Source: Epiperipatus broadwayi (Eukaryota > Onychophora > Udeonychophora > Euonychophora > Peripatidae). Taken from it: a stretch of DNA of 64,000 nt. A program made the translations under genes and the position numbers. Positions 1 to 14,689 of this stretch are shown here, piece after piece. Every line of letters starts with the position of its first letter. The first letter of the stretch is position 1. Under the pieces are notes generated by a model. It made no database searches. It was not told the DNA's origin and was given only the letters and a program-made list of their open reading frames with translations. The stretch lies in contig JAQFVV010006305.1 of the NCBI GenBank assembly GCA_028023455.1, forward strand, positions 3,029,001 through 3,093,000, read 5' to 3'.

Positions 1-2010
1 ATAATCATAGCTGTGTGCTTAAAAAACGTCTCACCTCCCAATTTATATATTTCTTTACAAATAATCTATTAACTCTATAAAATGCTTTTTGAAAGCAATA
101 AACAAATATTAATCTCCTTTCTTTTCTACATCTCTGAACAATAATTCTCACCATTCTAACTGCGTCATTTATCTCTCTATTTTTTAAAAATCTATCTGCT
201 ATTCATACAGAAATATGCCTAATCTATTAAAAAGATTGCACATCTACTTAAATCTCTGAATAGATGTTTAATTTATATGAAATCCTCGTATTAGGTCTTT
301 TTTCTGATGGAATCATAATTCTTGAAAGAAAATCTACAGACTACTTTCTTAAAACATAAATTCAATTATAAATATAAACTAATTATTTTAAAATTTTGAA
401 ACTATAATCTTTAAATATTCTGTGTTTTACAATTTTTTATTTATCACTGCATATCATATTTCTCTTTATATAAAGTGACTTTTTTTCAATTGAAATAAAT
501 GATATAAATCACATATATTCTTTCAAATTATTTTCAATATATGCCACATTTATCCTAATAAATTTTCATTTCAATTTTAGTCTCAATCTCTCTTTTTTGA
601 CTCAGTTTTCCCCATACAGTTTTTATTTTACAACATTAACTCAATCATAGCGTTTGTTTGTAATTTATCTTTTAAAATATTTCTTTATAAACATTTACTT
701 TAAGCTTTATTTGTTTAACATATGTATTTACTGTTTAGCCTAATATATATATATGATCACTAGATGGAGCTTTATTAATAGTCCACTATCAAGCTTTGTT
801 TACATAAACGCTGAGAGAGATAGAATTCAATATCTCTTTCATTGTCTCCAATACTGAATTTTATTTCTTCAGCATTTATGTAAACAAAGCTTGATAGTGG
901 GCTATTGGTAAAGCTCCATCTAGTGATCATAAAATGCAAGCTATGAGCAAGTTATGAAATTTATAACTTGTTTTGTTTATCATATATATATCTTCAATAT
1001 CTCTTTCATTGTCTCCAATATTGAATTTTGTTTCTTCAGCATTTATGTAAACAAAGCTTGATAGTGGGCTATTGGTAAAGCTCCATCTAGTGATCATAAA
1101 ATGCAAGCTATGAGCAAGTTATGAAATTTATAACTTGTTTTGTTTATCATATATATATATCTTTTTACTATCTATAGAATCCACATTTACCCATCTTTCT
1201 CTATCTTGCCCTTTTTTCCCTGTTTATTCATCATCATATTATTAAGATTAAACATTTTGCTTTATTTTTTCATAAACTATATTCATTTTTCCAACATCTT
1301 TTAATTATTCCTTAAATAGTTTCTATAATTTATTTGAATCTATTTTATAAAGTACAATAGTAATATTTATGGTTATTTTTTCCTTCAATAAGTGTAAATA
1401 CTTTTTTCTCTAATCATCTCTTTAAATACTTGTCTAATTTTTTTTCTCTACCAGTTCTTATTATTTAAGATATAACTCCAATTTTACTGCTTCTTTTTTT
1501 GTGATCTAAATCTGTGTCAGATCTAAGAACATAAACTTTTAATATTTATTATGGCTCCCCTTCTTTAAAAAAAAAATCGAAATTTAATCTATCTGAAATC
1601 TATTCTTATTATATGGACATTCCTATGTGTAAGTTACTATAAGTTTCAAACCATGTGGTCATTATTTTTTCTAAAAAAGATTATCAAACTTTAATTTTAT
1701 ATCCATAACAATTATTTCAGCATATTTTTCCTGTACCATCATTATATTCAAGTATCCATTATCATTAAATAATTATTTTTACTTTTTTTAAAATTCCAAA
1801 ATCAGTCAGTCATTTATAAACTCATTTTCATTATGGGACCTAAAAGAAGACGTGCTGTAAGTCTACTATTTTCATACAAGTCACTACCTTCTATCCATCT
1901 TGTTTCACTGAGTTCTACAAAATCCATGATTTTTTTTTATCTTTCAATAAATTTACTGCCTTATGTTGACTGTTCAGAGACCTAAATGATAACTGAATAA
2001 CAAATTTCTC
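1..2010 (-). pseudogene. degenerate APE-type LINE (endonuclease + reverse transcriptase), cut by left window edge
   Basis: Relic of a non-LTR retrotransposon read right to left. Near 1,895-1,927 the minus strand gives MDFVELSETRW, matching the apurinic-type endonuclease motif (..ILGLSETRW..) of animal endonuclease-reverse transcriptases. Around 1,500-1,550 a 'VYVLRSDTDLDH' stretch resembles the later endonuclease block with its SDH motif. At 111-190 NREINDAVRMV followed by a basic helix resembles the RT 'FRKGRSTRDAI' block, and 66-113 reads LIFVYCFQKAFYRVNR, equivalent to the RT motif FVDFEKAFDRV. The first catalytic aspartate position has been lost (CFQKAF instead of xDxxKAF). Stops and frameshifts lie throughout, and a foldback element occupies 755-1,161. 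The rest of RT would lie left of base 1. Clade is uncertain (the RTE/CR1-like invertebrate type looks closest). What I see is motif order and spacing; the assignment is inference. Confidence 0.6.
755..1161. repeat. foldback element with tandemly duplicated right arm
   Basis: The arm at 755-814 (starting GATCACTAGATGGAGC) recurs inverted at 870-928 with few mismatches, leaving a spacer of about 55 bp. A unit of 167 bp (826-992) containing the spacer, the right arm and a tail ending in (TA)n is then repeated almost perfectly at 993-1,161. The structure is therefore left arm, spacer, right arm, tail, spacer, right arm, tail. It sits inside the LINE relic and so is younger than it. It carries no coding sequence. 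A palindromic MITE or foldback that later gained a tandem duplication is the simplest reading. Confidence 0.85.
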
Positions 2011-5000
2011 AGAATATCATGTGACAATCAAGCACCTGATGAAAAAGTTCAATCTTTGATCTAGAAATCTTGTCTACCAAATCTATCACTGTGGTAAACC
2101 AAATAGGGATTCAGAGTTTTAATATTTTACACCTTATTATTGTAAAAATAGTGCAATGCCAAAACAATGGTAAAAAATGTATATAATTAGTTTTATTAAT
2201 TAAAGATGTTCACTTTTCAAGACAATTTATTGTTGCTTATTATATTGTAATAAATTTTCAAATTTGAAGCTACTCTTCATTATATAAAAATGTGTAATCA
2301 TATCATACTCACATATATAAGTATGTGAGAAAAACTATTTTATTAAAATAAACAAAAAAGTGTAATAAATATTTAGTTTAATTTATGCATATAAATGCTC
2401 TCCTCATGTATTTATTTAACATGGAAAGCCTGATTAAAAATTGAAATTATTAGGCTTCATAACAAAGATTTAAATATTATAAATAGCAAATGCTTTAGAA
2501 GTGAAAGCAAAGATAAACATAATAAATAAGTTATTAATAGACGACAGAAAAGAATTAATCACATAAATGCTGATACTGCAAATTAATCTGCAATCTTAAA
2601 TATTTTTTAACAACATTCTATTTAAATCACAAGTCTTATTTACGAAGATTTAAAAATATCTGATTTTTAATGCTATATTATTCTCCTTACTTTCATGTTT
2701 TGATTAGAAACGATTACCACAGTATGAAAATAATTTTTAAAAGATGCATTTTATTTTAAAATTGTTTTTAACATTTATTTTTCTAATGTTGATCCATAAT
2801 AAATGAATGAATGTATGAATTTAAACTCAGAAAACTATTTTTTAAGGATATGAAAATATGAAAGTATAGCATCTTGCTTGACAATCTGCAAATGATATGT
2901 TAAACTTCTCTAGAGAATTGTATATGTTGAATTAAATATTTCCATGGAAATAATATCCATGTAAATAAAGCAACCTTTAATTTTTAATATTACAAATAAA
3001 TTATCAATTACTACTAATTGACAACCACTGAGACCAACCCAGCATTTTTCATTAAACCTATAATAAATCTTTTGTTTGAGTTTCTTATTACCAATCAGAA
3101 GCCATTCCAGAACATTTTTAGATTTTATCCAAATTTCATAAACCAACTTGTCCTGGCAAGTTGATTATAGCAAACATTGGTTGTCCCACAAAAAACCTTT
3201 CAGCATTTGTTGATAGACTTATATAAAATATTCCAATATCATTCAGTTTCTATATTAAAAATTAGAAAACATCAAATCTCAAACTGCCAAGTGAAAGTTT
3301 CTTAATGATTTTAATCACTATAACATGAAAATACCTTATAATGATGGAATTGAGGTTATTAAATCTGCTATGCAAAATAAAAAGTATGATCTCCACCACA
3401 TTATAACTACTACTGAATTAATATACATTTTTATCTAAAACAGTGACTTCAACTGATTCTCCAAAATATCTCGCAAACTAAATCCCATATTAAAAAAAGC
3501 AATTATAATGAATACCATATCTAATAAAACTTTGATTGTTTTTTGTAGTACTGTTAATTTATAAAAAAAAATATACAAAATATAAAATATATAATAAATT
3601 TATTTTTTAAAGCAGAATTTCAGAAATTTATTTACCTTACATAAATGCAATCAAAATTAAATGAAAATTAAAGAGACAAATGTAATGTACAGTTGATTAC
3701 TAATCCTTTTAATAATATAAAATTATTATACATATATGCTGATACAGTATTTTTTAATGTTTACAATAAAAGTGCTACTATTTTGAATATATTTAAAACA
3801 AATTACAGAGGGATTTAAAAATGAGAAAATAAATGCTACTTTAAACCTTATATTTAATAAACTTGGATCATATAAATTTGAATATTAGCTGAATAATACA
3901 TTAACTCACTTTTTAAAAACAACTTACAGTTATAATGAATATATTTTACAATTATGATAATCATACATTTGCAGCAGGCAAAATAATGTTTGCAACAGAT
4001 TTAGCCTACGAAATAGATGTGATGAATATTATTTTAACTATTTTCACATTTAAAAACTTAATAGTATATTTTATTGTTGTACATGAGTTTTGATTACTAA
4101 TTGCATTGAGTGAAGCTGGTATTTTTTGCCTTTGTAATCATGAATGATGAAAATCTTCTTTATGTAGGATATGTCATAAATAAAAGCACTGAGTGTTTTA
4201 CAAGAACAGTGAATGAAAATAAGATAAAATACACTAATCATAATTTAATTCTATAATTAAAACAAGTGTCTATTATATAATAAATAAACTTTGTATTGTT
4301 CTATACATTTTTAAAATCAATGTCACAATTTTATTTTAGAGTGATGCAGCTTTAATGAAGTCACTATCCTATGATGTAACAAATCTTGCAAAAGAGCAGT
4401 TGTTTTAAAAAAAAAGTCAAAAATTTCTTAAAGATTATTTTAATAAATAATTGATTGTAAATCAAAAAAATGAGTTCAAATTGATAATTATTATTGTGGC
4501 GAATCCATCAAATGTGCATATTCTTGTGTACATACATAAGTAATTATATTTGTAATTTATATATTTTAGAAATCCATTTTTAAATATCATAAATATGTGA
4601 TTGGAGTCTATTTAGATTTTTTCTGATACATTAAAAAATCATATGAATCTGAAAAATGATATAACTATCCTATTAAATCAGAGGAGACATTTTAATGTGA
4701 TAATTATAACTTTGAACAGATAAATAAAGTCTTTTAATCAAATTTTAAGAATTAAATATGATTTATTTTAATAATATGAATTTAAATTTTAACAAACATA
4801 TTCATCTTAATGAAACTGAAATGGTTTTGGTAATTTTAAAAAATATAAAGAATAAAATGTTGATGAATTATATGGAAAAGTGAAAAAATTATGACAGAAA
4901 GTTGTTAACTAGATAGTAATATACAGTTTTTTAAAGGCAAAGAACAAATAGAAATCATAAAAATATAAATTCTTGGAAATTTCCAAATGCCTTTTATGTT

Positions 5001-8000
5001 ATAAAATTTGGATAATATTGATTCAATGACTCTGAGATGTTCTCCTTAAAAAAACCCATAGTTTATTAAGTTTATTTTTTAAAACCAAAAATTAAAAAGT
5101 AATCACTTTGGCTGAGTAGATATTAAGAGTAAATATATATGTAGTTTTAAGATTCTTTTGTGAATGTAGTTATTTGGTATTATTATAGCACTAATTTGTA
5201 CATTCAATTGTCTGAAAGCATATGCAATTCAACAGTTATTCCTGGATAAATTAATAATAGGAAACTATCTATATTACTCAGGCAAAGTACAGATTTAAAA
5301 CAATTCAAATCTGTATTCATATATTTCAGCTATGAAAATTTCTATTTTAAATATAAATGTATCTTTTTACTCTCTCCTCTCTCTCTATATATATATACAT
5401 TAAAATAGACAATGTCATATTTATTTTATGACGATCAATGTGCTCTGAATAATAAAAGTAGCATTGAAATTTTTTAAGAGTTATTAAACAAAAAATAATA
5501 TTTTTATAATAAATATTTAAAAAATGATAATAATGTAATAAGTTAGTTTAGTCATTAATATCTGAAGGATTTAAATTTAAAAAAAAAAGACTAAATAATA
5601 TTTTATATTATGCATAAAAAGAGAAAAAGTAAGATAATTTTTGTTATGACAAACTAAAAGATTTAGAAATACAAAAATTTATCTAAAATTATAAATAATA
5701 TATAGGGTATATGAGCACAGATTTTATAAATGAAAAAAAATATGTTGGAATTTCTGATGAAATATAACATTGTTTAAAAAACAATATAATTAAATTAGAT
5801 TAGTAGGAAATAGATCTTAATAAAAGAAAAAAAGATAATTAAATTATCTACAATTTGGTTTAATAAAAAAATGAGCAATTTAAAAATATTAAGATTTTTA
5901 TATAAGGTTGCATTGTGGATTTTTTCTTGGAGACAATAGAATACAAAATGTCATAATTAGGAGATCTAATGTAGTTTTTTATTCTAAGATAGGAATTTAA
6001 TTAAGGAAATAATTATATTATATAATTTATTTTTTAGTTAAATGTAATTAAAGCTATTTAATGTTTTGACAAACAAATGAGATCATATGACATATAAAAA
6101 ATGTGAGTTTATTTAGAAACTCACTCTTTGAACAGAATACTAGAAAAGTGAACATGGATTTTAATAACTAAATAATAAAAAAGTCACCAAAGTACCTGAA
6201 ATCTATCTTGGGTCCAATATTTGTCAACTTAAGTATGCTATTCTAAAAAATGTTCAACTTGCAATGTTATGATGACACCAGCAAATATTTATGCAGAAAA
6301 TTTTAATAAATAAAACTAAGCTAGAGAAAGGAAAGTTCAACTCTGTCAGGAAAGGTTATATGTAATACTTTAGCTTCATCTTCAAAAAATACAAGTACAT
6401 ATCAATAAGGGAAACTTAAGGTACAAACTATAAAAATTACATGAGAAACTATCGAAAAAATTCCTGCAAAGAACTGTTAGACTACAGTTATATGTATGTA
6501 AGTTATAAATGTAATAGATGCACTTATATGCAATTATAGAAAAGCTGGCCATATTTAATTTATAAAAATAACAGGCTTCACTATAGTTACATATAAGCAT
6601 ACTTATTACATTTACTACATTCTATATGGAAGAGTTTAAACAGTTAACGTTATTAATAACGCATGTAAGTTATATGAATTATTTGATAAAAACTTTATAA
6701 TTTACATTTGTTTATAAGAACCTTATTTTGCTTTGACCTCACAATAATGCATATATATATATATCTGTCTAATTAATATTACTAGTTAATAATATATGTA
6801 TTTAGTTTTTAAATTATTATAAACTGTTAATTGAAATATATTATGGGGAAGTGAATAATTTATTTTCTTCTTTTAAACTGATCTAAAAGAAGCAACTTAA
6901 ATTGTGTCTATCTTAACATTTAATTTTTTTTAAGGGTATGTAAAAACAAATATTCACTCCATCTTATATGACTCATTTTAAAAATTAGTTTTGATTAATT
7001 AAAAAATGTTTATATCTTTTAAAAGGTTTGATCTCCTTTCAAGTTTAAATAAGAAATAACAAGAGAAAAGAAAAAGCTAAAAAAATAATATTAAAATAAA
7101 AGGGTATAATAATATTTTGGATTGTAATATAATAACAAAATTTAGATAAATTATCAAGAGAGCACAATAATCATAGCAATAGACACAGTGTGAGTGCATG
7201 TGCGTAATAACATTTTTGATATACATAAAATGTCCAAGAATTAGAATAAAAGACTGCTTAAGAATTTGAAAAAAAAAACAGTATTATAACCATTTTAATT
7301 TTAAATTAAACATATACATTATTATTTTAAATATAATCAGTATCACCTTGAATGTAGATTTTGACTCATTTATTAGTCCACATTGAAATATTATAGATAT
7401 GCATGTATTATATAAATACATTTATTTACAGCTTTTGTTTATAGTTGAATAGATTCTATAGTCAAGGTTTTGTGATGAGAAATAATTAATTTTAAAGTAT
7501 TGTTTATCAAGGATAAGATCCAAAAGCTCACTATTAATAATTTAAAGAATACTATTTTATAAAAGATAGAATTTAATGGCGACCACATCTACATATTAAT
7601 AGTTTTATAAAGAATAGGATCCAATAACTGTCCACTTCTATGAATTACTATTAGTTTAATGAAGATATATGTGTAGTTATGTAAATATTTATCACAATTT
7701 ATTTTGCAAACAAACTTTATTAGATTTACACATACATGACTGCTGTGAATTTAAATGTGACTGAGTAAATGAATTATTTTTATGGGTCACTAACATATGA
7801 TATTATATCCTAAATGTATCAAAGACTCAGAATATTTGTTAGCAACAAAGCAGTGCTTGATCATATACTTATATCATTACATTATATGCTGCTTTTATAA
7901 AATTAACATTTTTAGAGTTGAATATGTATAAACCTTGGATATATTTTGAGAACATTTGAATGCTATTATTTATTTGTGCATTTGTCTTTCTATATGCACT

Positions 8001-8024
8001 TGAATATATATTTTTTTCATTTTT
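2011..8024. other. A/T-rich DNA without a recognisable gene
   Basis: I read both strands and found no exon with splice sites, transposon motif or long inverted repeat that I would defend. The longest open frames here (2,910-3,146 and 6,382-6,600, both minus) have A/T-driven composition (Y, I, N, K, F) and no family motif, so I leave them uncalled. Short TA runs occur near 5,385 and 6,750. The stretch is plausibly intron or intergenic DNA made of repeats too old to read. Confidence 0.5.
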
Positions 8025-8118
8025 TCATGTGTCACAGCATCATCTGGAAAGCAAACCCACTAACCCAGGACAACTGCTTGTAAGGCAACTGTGCTGACCT
8101 CTTGACCACTAATGCTTG
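8025..8118 (-). mobile_element. tRNA-derived SINE, diverged copy
   Basis: On the minus strand the segment reads as a tRNA-like head. It has an A-box-like TAGTGGTCAAGAGGTCAG, an anticodon-arm-like TTGCCTTACAAGCAG, and a degenerate B box in GGTTAGTGGGTTTGCT. It then continues into a non-tRNA segment, CAGATGATGCTGTGACACATG, and an A-rich tail (the T runs at about 8,010-8,026 on the plus strand). The same order and much of the same sequence occur at 62,847-62,923, which proves a dispersed family. The head is closest to tRNA-Val (loop TTACAA, anticodon TAC), by inference. No target-site duplication was found for this copy. Confidence 0.7.
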
Positions 8119-11100
8119 ACTAGTAAAAAGAACTTTTACCTGAGAAATATGTATAGAAACTATATTCTAAATTAGTTATTTATTTTATTCGTGAATAATT
8201 ATAATATTTTTTTATATAACTCTAGTTAAGATTTTTTTTCAGCTTATAGAAAACAATGCTAATATATATTGTGCCCTTTTCTGTAGGTCAGTAATAGTTT
8301 ATAACAGTCAATTACTAAAAATTTTAAATTTTAGAATATGTTCTTTTGATTTATTAATTATAGTTTGTCGATTATATTTTAAAGTACAATTTAAAGCTAA
8401 AGAAAATACGTGGTATATAAAATTATAGCAAATTATTTAAAAAGTAGTTAAGTAAAGTTTAAAATATTGTTTCATATGGTTGTAAAAGCTGGCCATATTA
8501 AATAACACAGCTATAAATATTAAAAGTATATTTAAAAATTCGATTTTAATAGTTTAAAACTTATAGTTAATAAATGCTATGTTTAAATTTATAATCATAT
8601 TTAATAATCAAAATTAATATAGTATATTTTTAAAATAAACTTTATGATGGTGAAAAATTATATCTAATTCTATATTTTCTAAATTGTTCTTCCAAATTTT
8701 ATAATTATTTTATATAATCTAGGCAGAGAAATAGATTGAAAATCGTCCGTCAAAGTTATTAATCATGTGAATTGTATATTAATACTTTCACACACATGCT
8801 TGTTTGTATTTAAAGCAACGAAGTTTAAAATATTTTAAAATTTATATTATAGAATTGGATAGAATTATTGCCTATCATAAAAGCAAATAATAAATATTAA
8901 GTTAACTATCATATCTAATGTTTTAAGTAATGTAATAAAGATGAATACAGTTATAATAAAAATTAAATATTTTATTTAAATAAAAACAAGATAAATTGAA
9001 TATTAAAAAAATGGAATAGGTTATTAAAATTATTTTAAAAGTTATTTTAAATGTTTAAATAATTTTAATAAAATAATAGTTGATTTAAAAGTAATATTTT
9101 AAATAATATTTTAAGTTCATTACATCATAATTTCTAATTTTGAAATTCAATTCTACTTGAAATTGAAAATATGTAAATTTGTTCTCAAGCTAAAGTAAGA
9201 ATTAACCAATAGGAATAGGTATTCTTACAGACTATAAATACGATTTGCATGGAGTTATCGGGGGAGATTAATAATGTATTGAAACTGGAGAAAGGTAAAT
9301 TATAACTATCAAAAAGATAGTATTTTAAAATTTTTATTTTAGTCAATTTTTTTTTTTAGTACTTTCTTATCATTTTATTTGCAAAAAACTAATTGATAAT
9401 TTTAAAGAAGTATTTTTTTTTGCAAAAGAGAGTTTTAAAATATAATAATTTAGAAACTTCGTGGAAATGATTTTCTAATTTTTAAAGTACTTACCAGTCG
9501 CATTTTATCTAAAAATTTAACCTAAGCTTCGCAATAAAGGATGGATATATTACGAAATAAAATGGATATAAGTTGTAATGCTGAAAAAATATTTGAAATA
9601 TTTATTGATACAGCTTTATTAATACTTCACTGGAGAACTGTTTTGGTACATAAAAAAACCACAGCTCGGACATTATACGGAGTCTTAAAAAAAAAAAAGT
9701 GTATTGAAACATATTATTTATAAGTTTATCCAAGATTTATTTTTAAATAGTAATGAGACAATTATATCTCATGAATCATTTTATAGAATATTATATTCAA
9801 AGGAGTAAAATGTTATATACTTTCTGAAGGTAACATTTTTAAAAAAATATTTTCAAGAATTTAAGAAAGAACCCAGGAGAATATGTTATAGAAGCGTTTT
9901 TGATATTAAAATATCCGGTCTTAGAATTATTTAAAATGTATTTAGAAAGATTTGTTTAAAAGTACTTGAAGTTTATTTTTTAAAGTGATATATAAAAATA
10001 CCAAACGAAAGTTTAAATGTATTAAGAAGGAAACTTATATAAAAAAGTGAACATATAGTTGAATAAAAGATGGATCCATAAAAATACAAATAGTACTTAA
10101 AAGTTTATCGGATAACTAAAGCTAAATTAGATGGAATATGCATGGATATGCCAGCAGAGAAAATACTTAAAAGAAGCTTCACGGGATTAATTAATATTAT
10201 GATTTAATAATTATCATCCTAAATACTAAAACCAAGGATTATTTTCTATAAATTTTACTAAATGGATTAATAATTATTTTTATTTTAAACTTTAACGCGC
10301 TTGGAGAAGAACATTTTAAAAAACTCTAGAGAAAATAATAAACATTTTGGACTTATCAGGAACTATCGTCAAGAAAATATGTAATTATAGTTTTGATTCC
10401 TTTTATTTTGTTAACCTAGTTTAAATCTAAATTTTATATAAGATTAGGAAAAACATAAAAACATTAATTTATTAATATTAACATTTTATAATATAACAAT
10501 CTAATAATTTAGCTAAAAATATTTTAATATAAAGTGTATGGGTGTGAATTTTTTTTTTATATCTGCAATGCTCAAGTGGATAAAGGAAATCTACTGAACA
10601 CGATGACTAGATAAAGGTTATTGGTAATAATAATAACTATTGATAATTTATAATGTATATTTTTTTTTGTTTTCTTTAGATCATCCATAAATTGGAAGAA
10701 TGAAGTGTAAAAGTTTTTTTTACTTATATGTACCGCATTTCATACAACATTTTAAAAAAACATTATGAGATAGGATTGATTTGAAAATATGCATACGATG
10801 ATTTTTTTTTTTTTATTAGTGATATAATCCAACATAACAAATAATTATGTGATTCTTTTAAAATTTTCATGTTATTGGATATTCAAATATTGTCTAAGTA
10901 GATTGTATATGATTAGGCATATAGAATAATGAAGTAAGCAGACTTTTCTTGTGGAACAGCTAGATTGTTTAACTATTAATGAATTTTATTTATTGTTTTG
11001 TAAATGCAGATAGTTATTTATCGATGTAAGATGTAGAAAAATCTCAAGAAATAATGTTGAGATAGTGGCTTGGAAGTACTTAGTGAACAGGAAACCAAGA

Positions 11101-14100
11101 TGATGTTTTAAGAAATAGGATGTTATAAGGAATGGAAATAATATTTAGTCTTTATGTGAATATCAGCATAGATAACAAAGCCCTATGACTGATACACATT
11201 TTATTTGGACAGTGTTTATATTTCTTTAAATATTTGATGTTCTAATAAAGCTGAAGAAATAGCTTTAACATCATCCCTGTACTAGAGGATATTAGGCAGG
11301 TAAATGTCATACCTCTTTGCACTGTGCCATGATTTTGAGATATGTTAAGAGTAATACTCTAGCTTTCTTCCTTAATCCTATGCATCTGTTTTCGCTATCT
11401 TTATTTCATGTAACTGCATCGTTTAGTAAGATATGTTTAAGAGAAATGATAAATAATTTAGAACTTAGGTTATGCTATCGTTTTGTATAAGATTGGTTTA
11501 TTTGCTTAAAAGGAATAGGATGTTATAACTTAAAATTGAAGATCCAAAGTATCATAAGGAAAGAAAGGAATCATAGAATATATTTTGAATTTTATTTCGG
11601 AAATGAAATATAAATTTTTTAAATAGGGTATCTAAACAAAGATATTTTCTTTAAAGTGATAATAATTTTAAATGCTTTAGTATTATTTTTTTTTTTAAGA
11701 GAAAAATAAGTATTGCATATTTTTAAAATACAATAGTACAAAGTAAATTATGTAAACAATATGCATAGTATATTTTTTGTTTATTGATTAACAGAAATAT
11801 ATTGATGATTACACTTATATCATACTAAAGTAAGGCTTAAAGAAGAATATATTATGATTTGTAAACATTGTGTGATAAATACTAAAATCTAGTACTGAAT
11901 TTTGGATAATATTTTTTGTAACATCTTTGACTTTGTAAGATGAAATTTTTTTTAATATTTTGAGAAGTCCATACTCATTATAAAATTTTGTTTTCTATAG
12001 AATGTTTTCTAGGTATAAATTTTTTAAAATAAGATAGTTTAATAATATTAAGGATAAAATGCTGTTGCTAATAAAGTAGATAAATATATTTGTAATAAGT
12101 TAACCATAATGAGAAACCAAATAGTAACATTTTTTAAAAATTTTGTCCTAAATCTAAATAAAGATATAATTGAAATATAAATTATTTTTTGTATAACCCG
12201 GTAGATCAAACTGTAAAGTAAAAAGGTTAAGGATATCCACTGTAAATAGTGTAAATAAATTGTTTATTTATTTGTTGTTAGTAATAAACTTTGTTAAATT
12301 TTGTTATTTCAAAAATTTTGTGTCCGAGTTATTTATTTCTCCATATCACTGCATGAAATCACAATATATGCATAATAATTGAAACAAATATATAATTTTG
12401 CACAAAAGATAAATAGAGAATTATTTTAAGAATTTTAAATATTTTATTGGTATTCATTATAATTAAATAATCATAATCTTACATTATTTTATTGGTCATA
12501 AATCAGTTATCACAATATTATATTAAATTATATGCTATCAGTTGCCACACATATTTTGTTTGTCAGATTATTAAAATGCTACCATGTATTTATTATATCA
12601 TTACATGAAGATATAAGATCATATTATATTATTTCATTATTTTATTATCGTAATAAAATTATAGTAAAAAGAAAAGATATCCAGTAGTAATTAAACAATG
12701 AAGAATATTATTATTATTATTTATTATTATTAGTTTCAGTGTAGTAGATTAAGACACAAAATCCCTTCTCATATTTTACTACCGTATTTTTAAATTAACT
12801 TAGAATAAACTTTATGAACCTGAGATTATTTTATTGAGCTAGATTATTAAATAGAAGATTAAGATTTAATTATTAGTTTAATCTTAGTGAGTAGAAGTTA
12901 TTAAAGTCGTAAAAATACTATGAGTTTGTTATTTGAAATAGTAATAAAGGGGGGATAGTGTTATTATGCCATTGAGGTAGTATCCTGTGGGATATTGGCT
13001 CAATGTAATCTATCTTGTCACCTGTATTTTCACTTCAAGTCTCATGAAAATATTAAATATTTATTTAATTTATTTTTATAAACTGAACCTTATTCGTATT
13101 TTAAATTTGAGCTAGTGAAACATTTTAATTTCAATGCTGAATATTTTAGTTATTAATTATTAACTGAGATAGAAACCGTTTTTATTTTATATCATATATT
13201 ATCTGGAAGTGAGGATGCACAAGATTGTAGGTTAGAATATATATATATATAGCACCATTTCATTTGGGATTTTTAAAAAAAATTTTTTTAATATGTTGAA
13301 AAGTTGTAATAACTTGATAAATATATTTGTTATTAATGATAATATGAATTCACTTAAATGTCAATGAAATGTATATAATTTTGATTAAATTTAATTTTAG
13401 TGTATTTTTTTAATAAGGTCGACACTTATCATTACAATATGATCATATCTATTAGATTCGCTATGGCATTTTGATATTTACCCTGAGATATTAAATACAC
13501 AAACACTAATATTTTCTTTTACCTAGCTATGTTAAAGTACTATTAGATATTATAACATTGTAATATAAAAAAGAAAAGAATGATGTTCACATTAAAAGAA
13601 ACTTAAAGATTATTTGTTTACTTATTCTAAATATATTTCAGGATCAATAAAATGCCTTTCTAATTTCGATGTATATATTTTTAAAATATTGCACATATGT
13701 AATTGAATAATCATATATAAATACATTTTATCTTTTATAAGTTTAGCTAGTGAGAAGTGAGAGATTTATTATTATTGATCTATTGTTTACAGTTACAGTT
13801 TTGGGCTTTGATCAGTTCACAGAGAATATTAAAAAAGAAAAGCCAATCTCACCCATCCATTATGTATATGTATAGTACAGTTTTGCTACACAAATATGTG
13901 GAACATTTGAAGAGTCAGCTTCCATCATTATTTACCATTATAATATATATATATATGTGTGTGTGTGTGAATGCATGCATGTGTGAAAAAAATATTTATA
14001 ATAGGTATTGCAGTAAATCAGTGCTTATTAATTACAAGTTCAATGTTGTTTATATTAATTTTAATTTCTATATATCTATATTAAGTTCTTTTCTTGAGGG

Positions 14101-14689
14101 TCACTTAAAGTTACTAGGTAAAAAGTGTTATATTTCAATTATAGTATTTGATCATTATTAATAACTAAATTGTCATTGTTTGATATCTTTAATATTGCTT
14201 AACATTAATTTTATCATTACAGCATAATGAGACATAAGCAAACAAAATTCTCTAAATAATTTTAATTAATAATTTAATTATTAAATTTACAGTTTAATTT
14301 ACTTTAAAAATAAAATAACAATAAAACGTTTTATTTTACAACTGACATAAAACTTTTTGTGCCACTAGTTTCATTATTCTTTTTTAATTTTTAGTTTGAC
14401 ACTGTTCATATTATTTTACAATTTTAAATATGTTACAACATAATTAAAAGATATAAGCAGAAACTGAAAGAAGTTGTACATAAATTCTCACAATACCTGA
14501 CTATATCAACAGGTATTTTGAAGAGGTATTGAACATCATTTCTCTTTATGTATGCAGTTTATATATTTACAGTGATGGCCATATTTAAATTTTCAAGTTC
14601 AGGGCATAAGGCAGTAGATAATTAAATATTTGATAACAATAAAAACTGAATCTGTAAAAAAAAAGATTCAGTTGAACTATTACTTATAT
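8119..14689. other. A/T-rich DNA, no recognised gene; one promoter-like patch near 9.2 kb
   Basis: No transposon motif or splice-bounded exon could be supported. Around 9,206-9,240 there is a CCAAT pentamer followed by TATAAATA (9,233), and at about 9,293 a donor-like AAAG|GTAAAT. A 60-codon open frame follows at 9,541-9,723 with no family resemblance. In DNA this A/T-rich, such matches occur by chance, so I do not call a promoter or gene. A 134-codon frame at 13,757-14,161 contains a (TA)n(TG)n microsatellite (13,944-13,970) and looks like chance. Confidence 0.4.

Noticed and set aside
9206-9300. CCAAT box, TATAAATA and a donor site resembling a promoter with first exon
   Set aside because: All three signals are expected by chance in A/T-rich DNA and no downstream exon could be recognised.
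13757-14161. 134-codon open frame on the plus strand
   Set aside because: It spans a (TA)n(TG)n microsatellite read as IYIYMCVCV, has no family motif and sits in featureless A/T-rich DNA.
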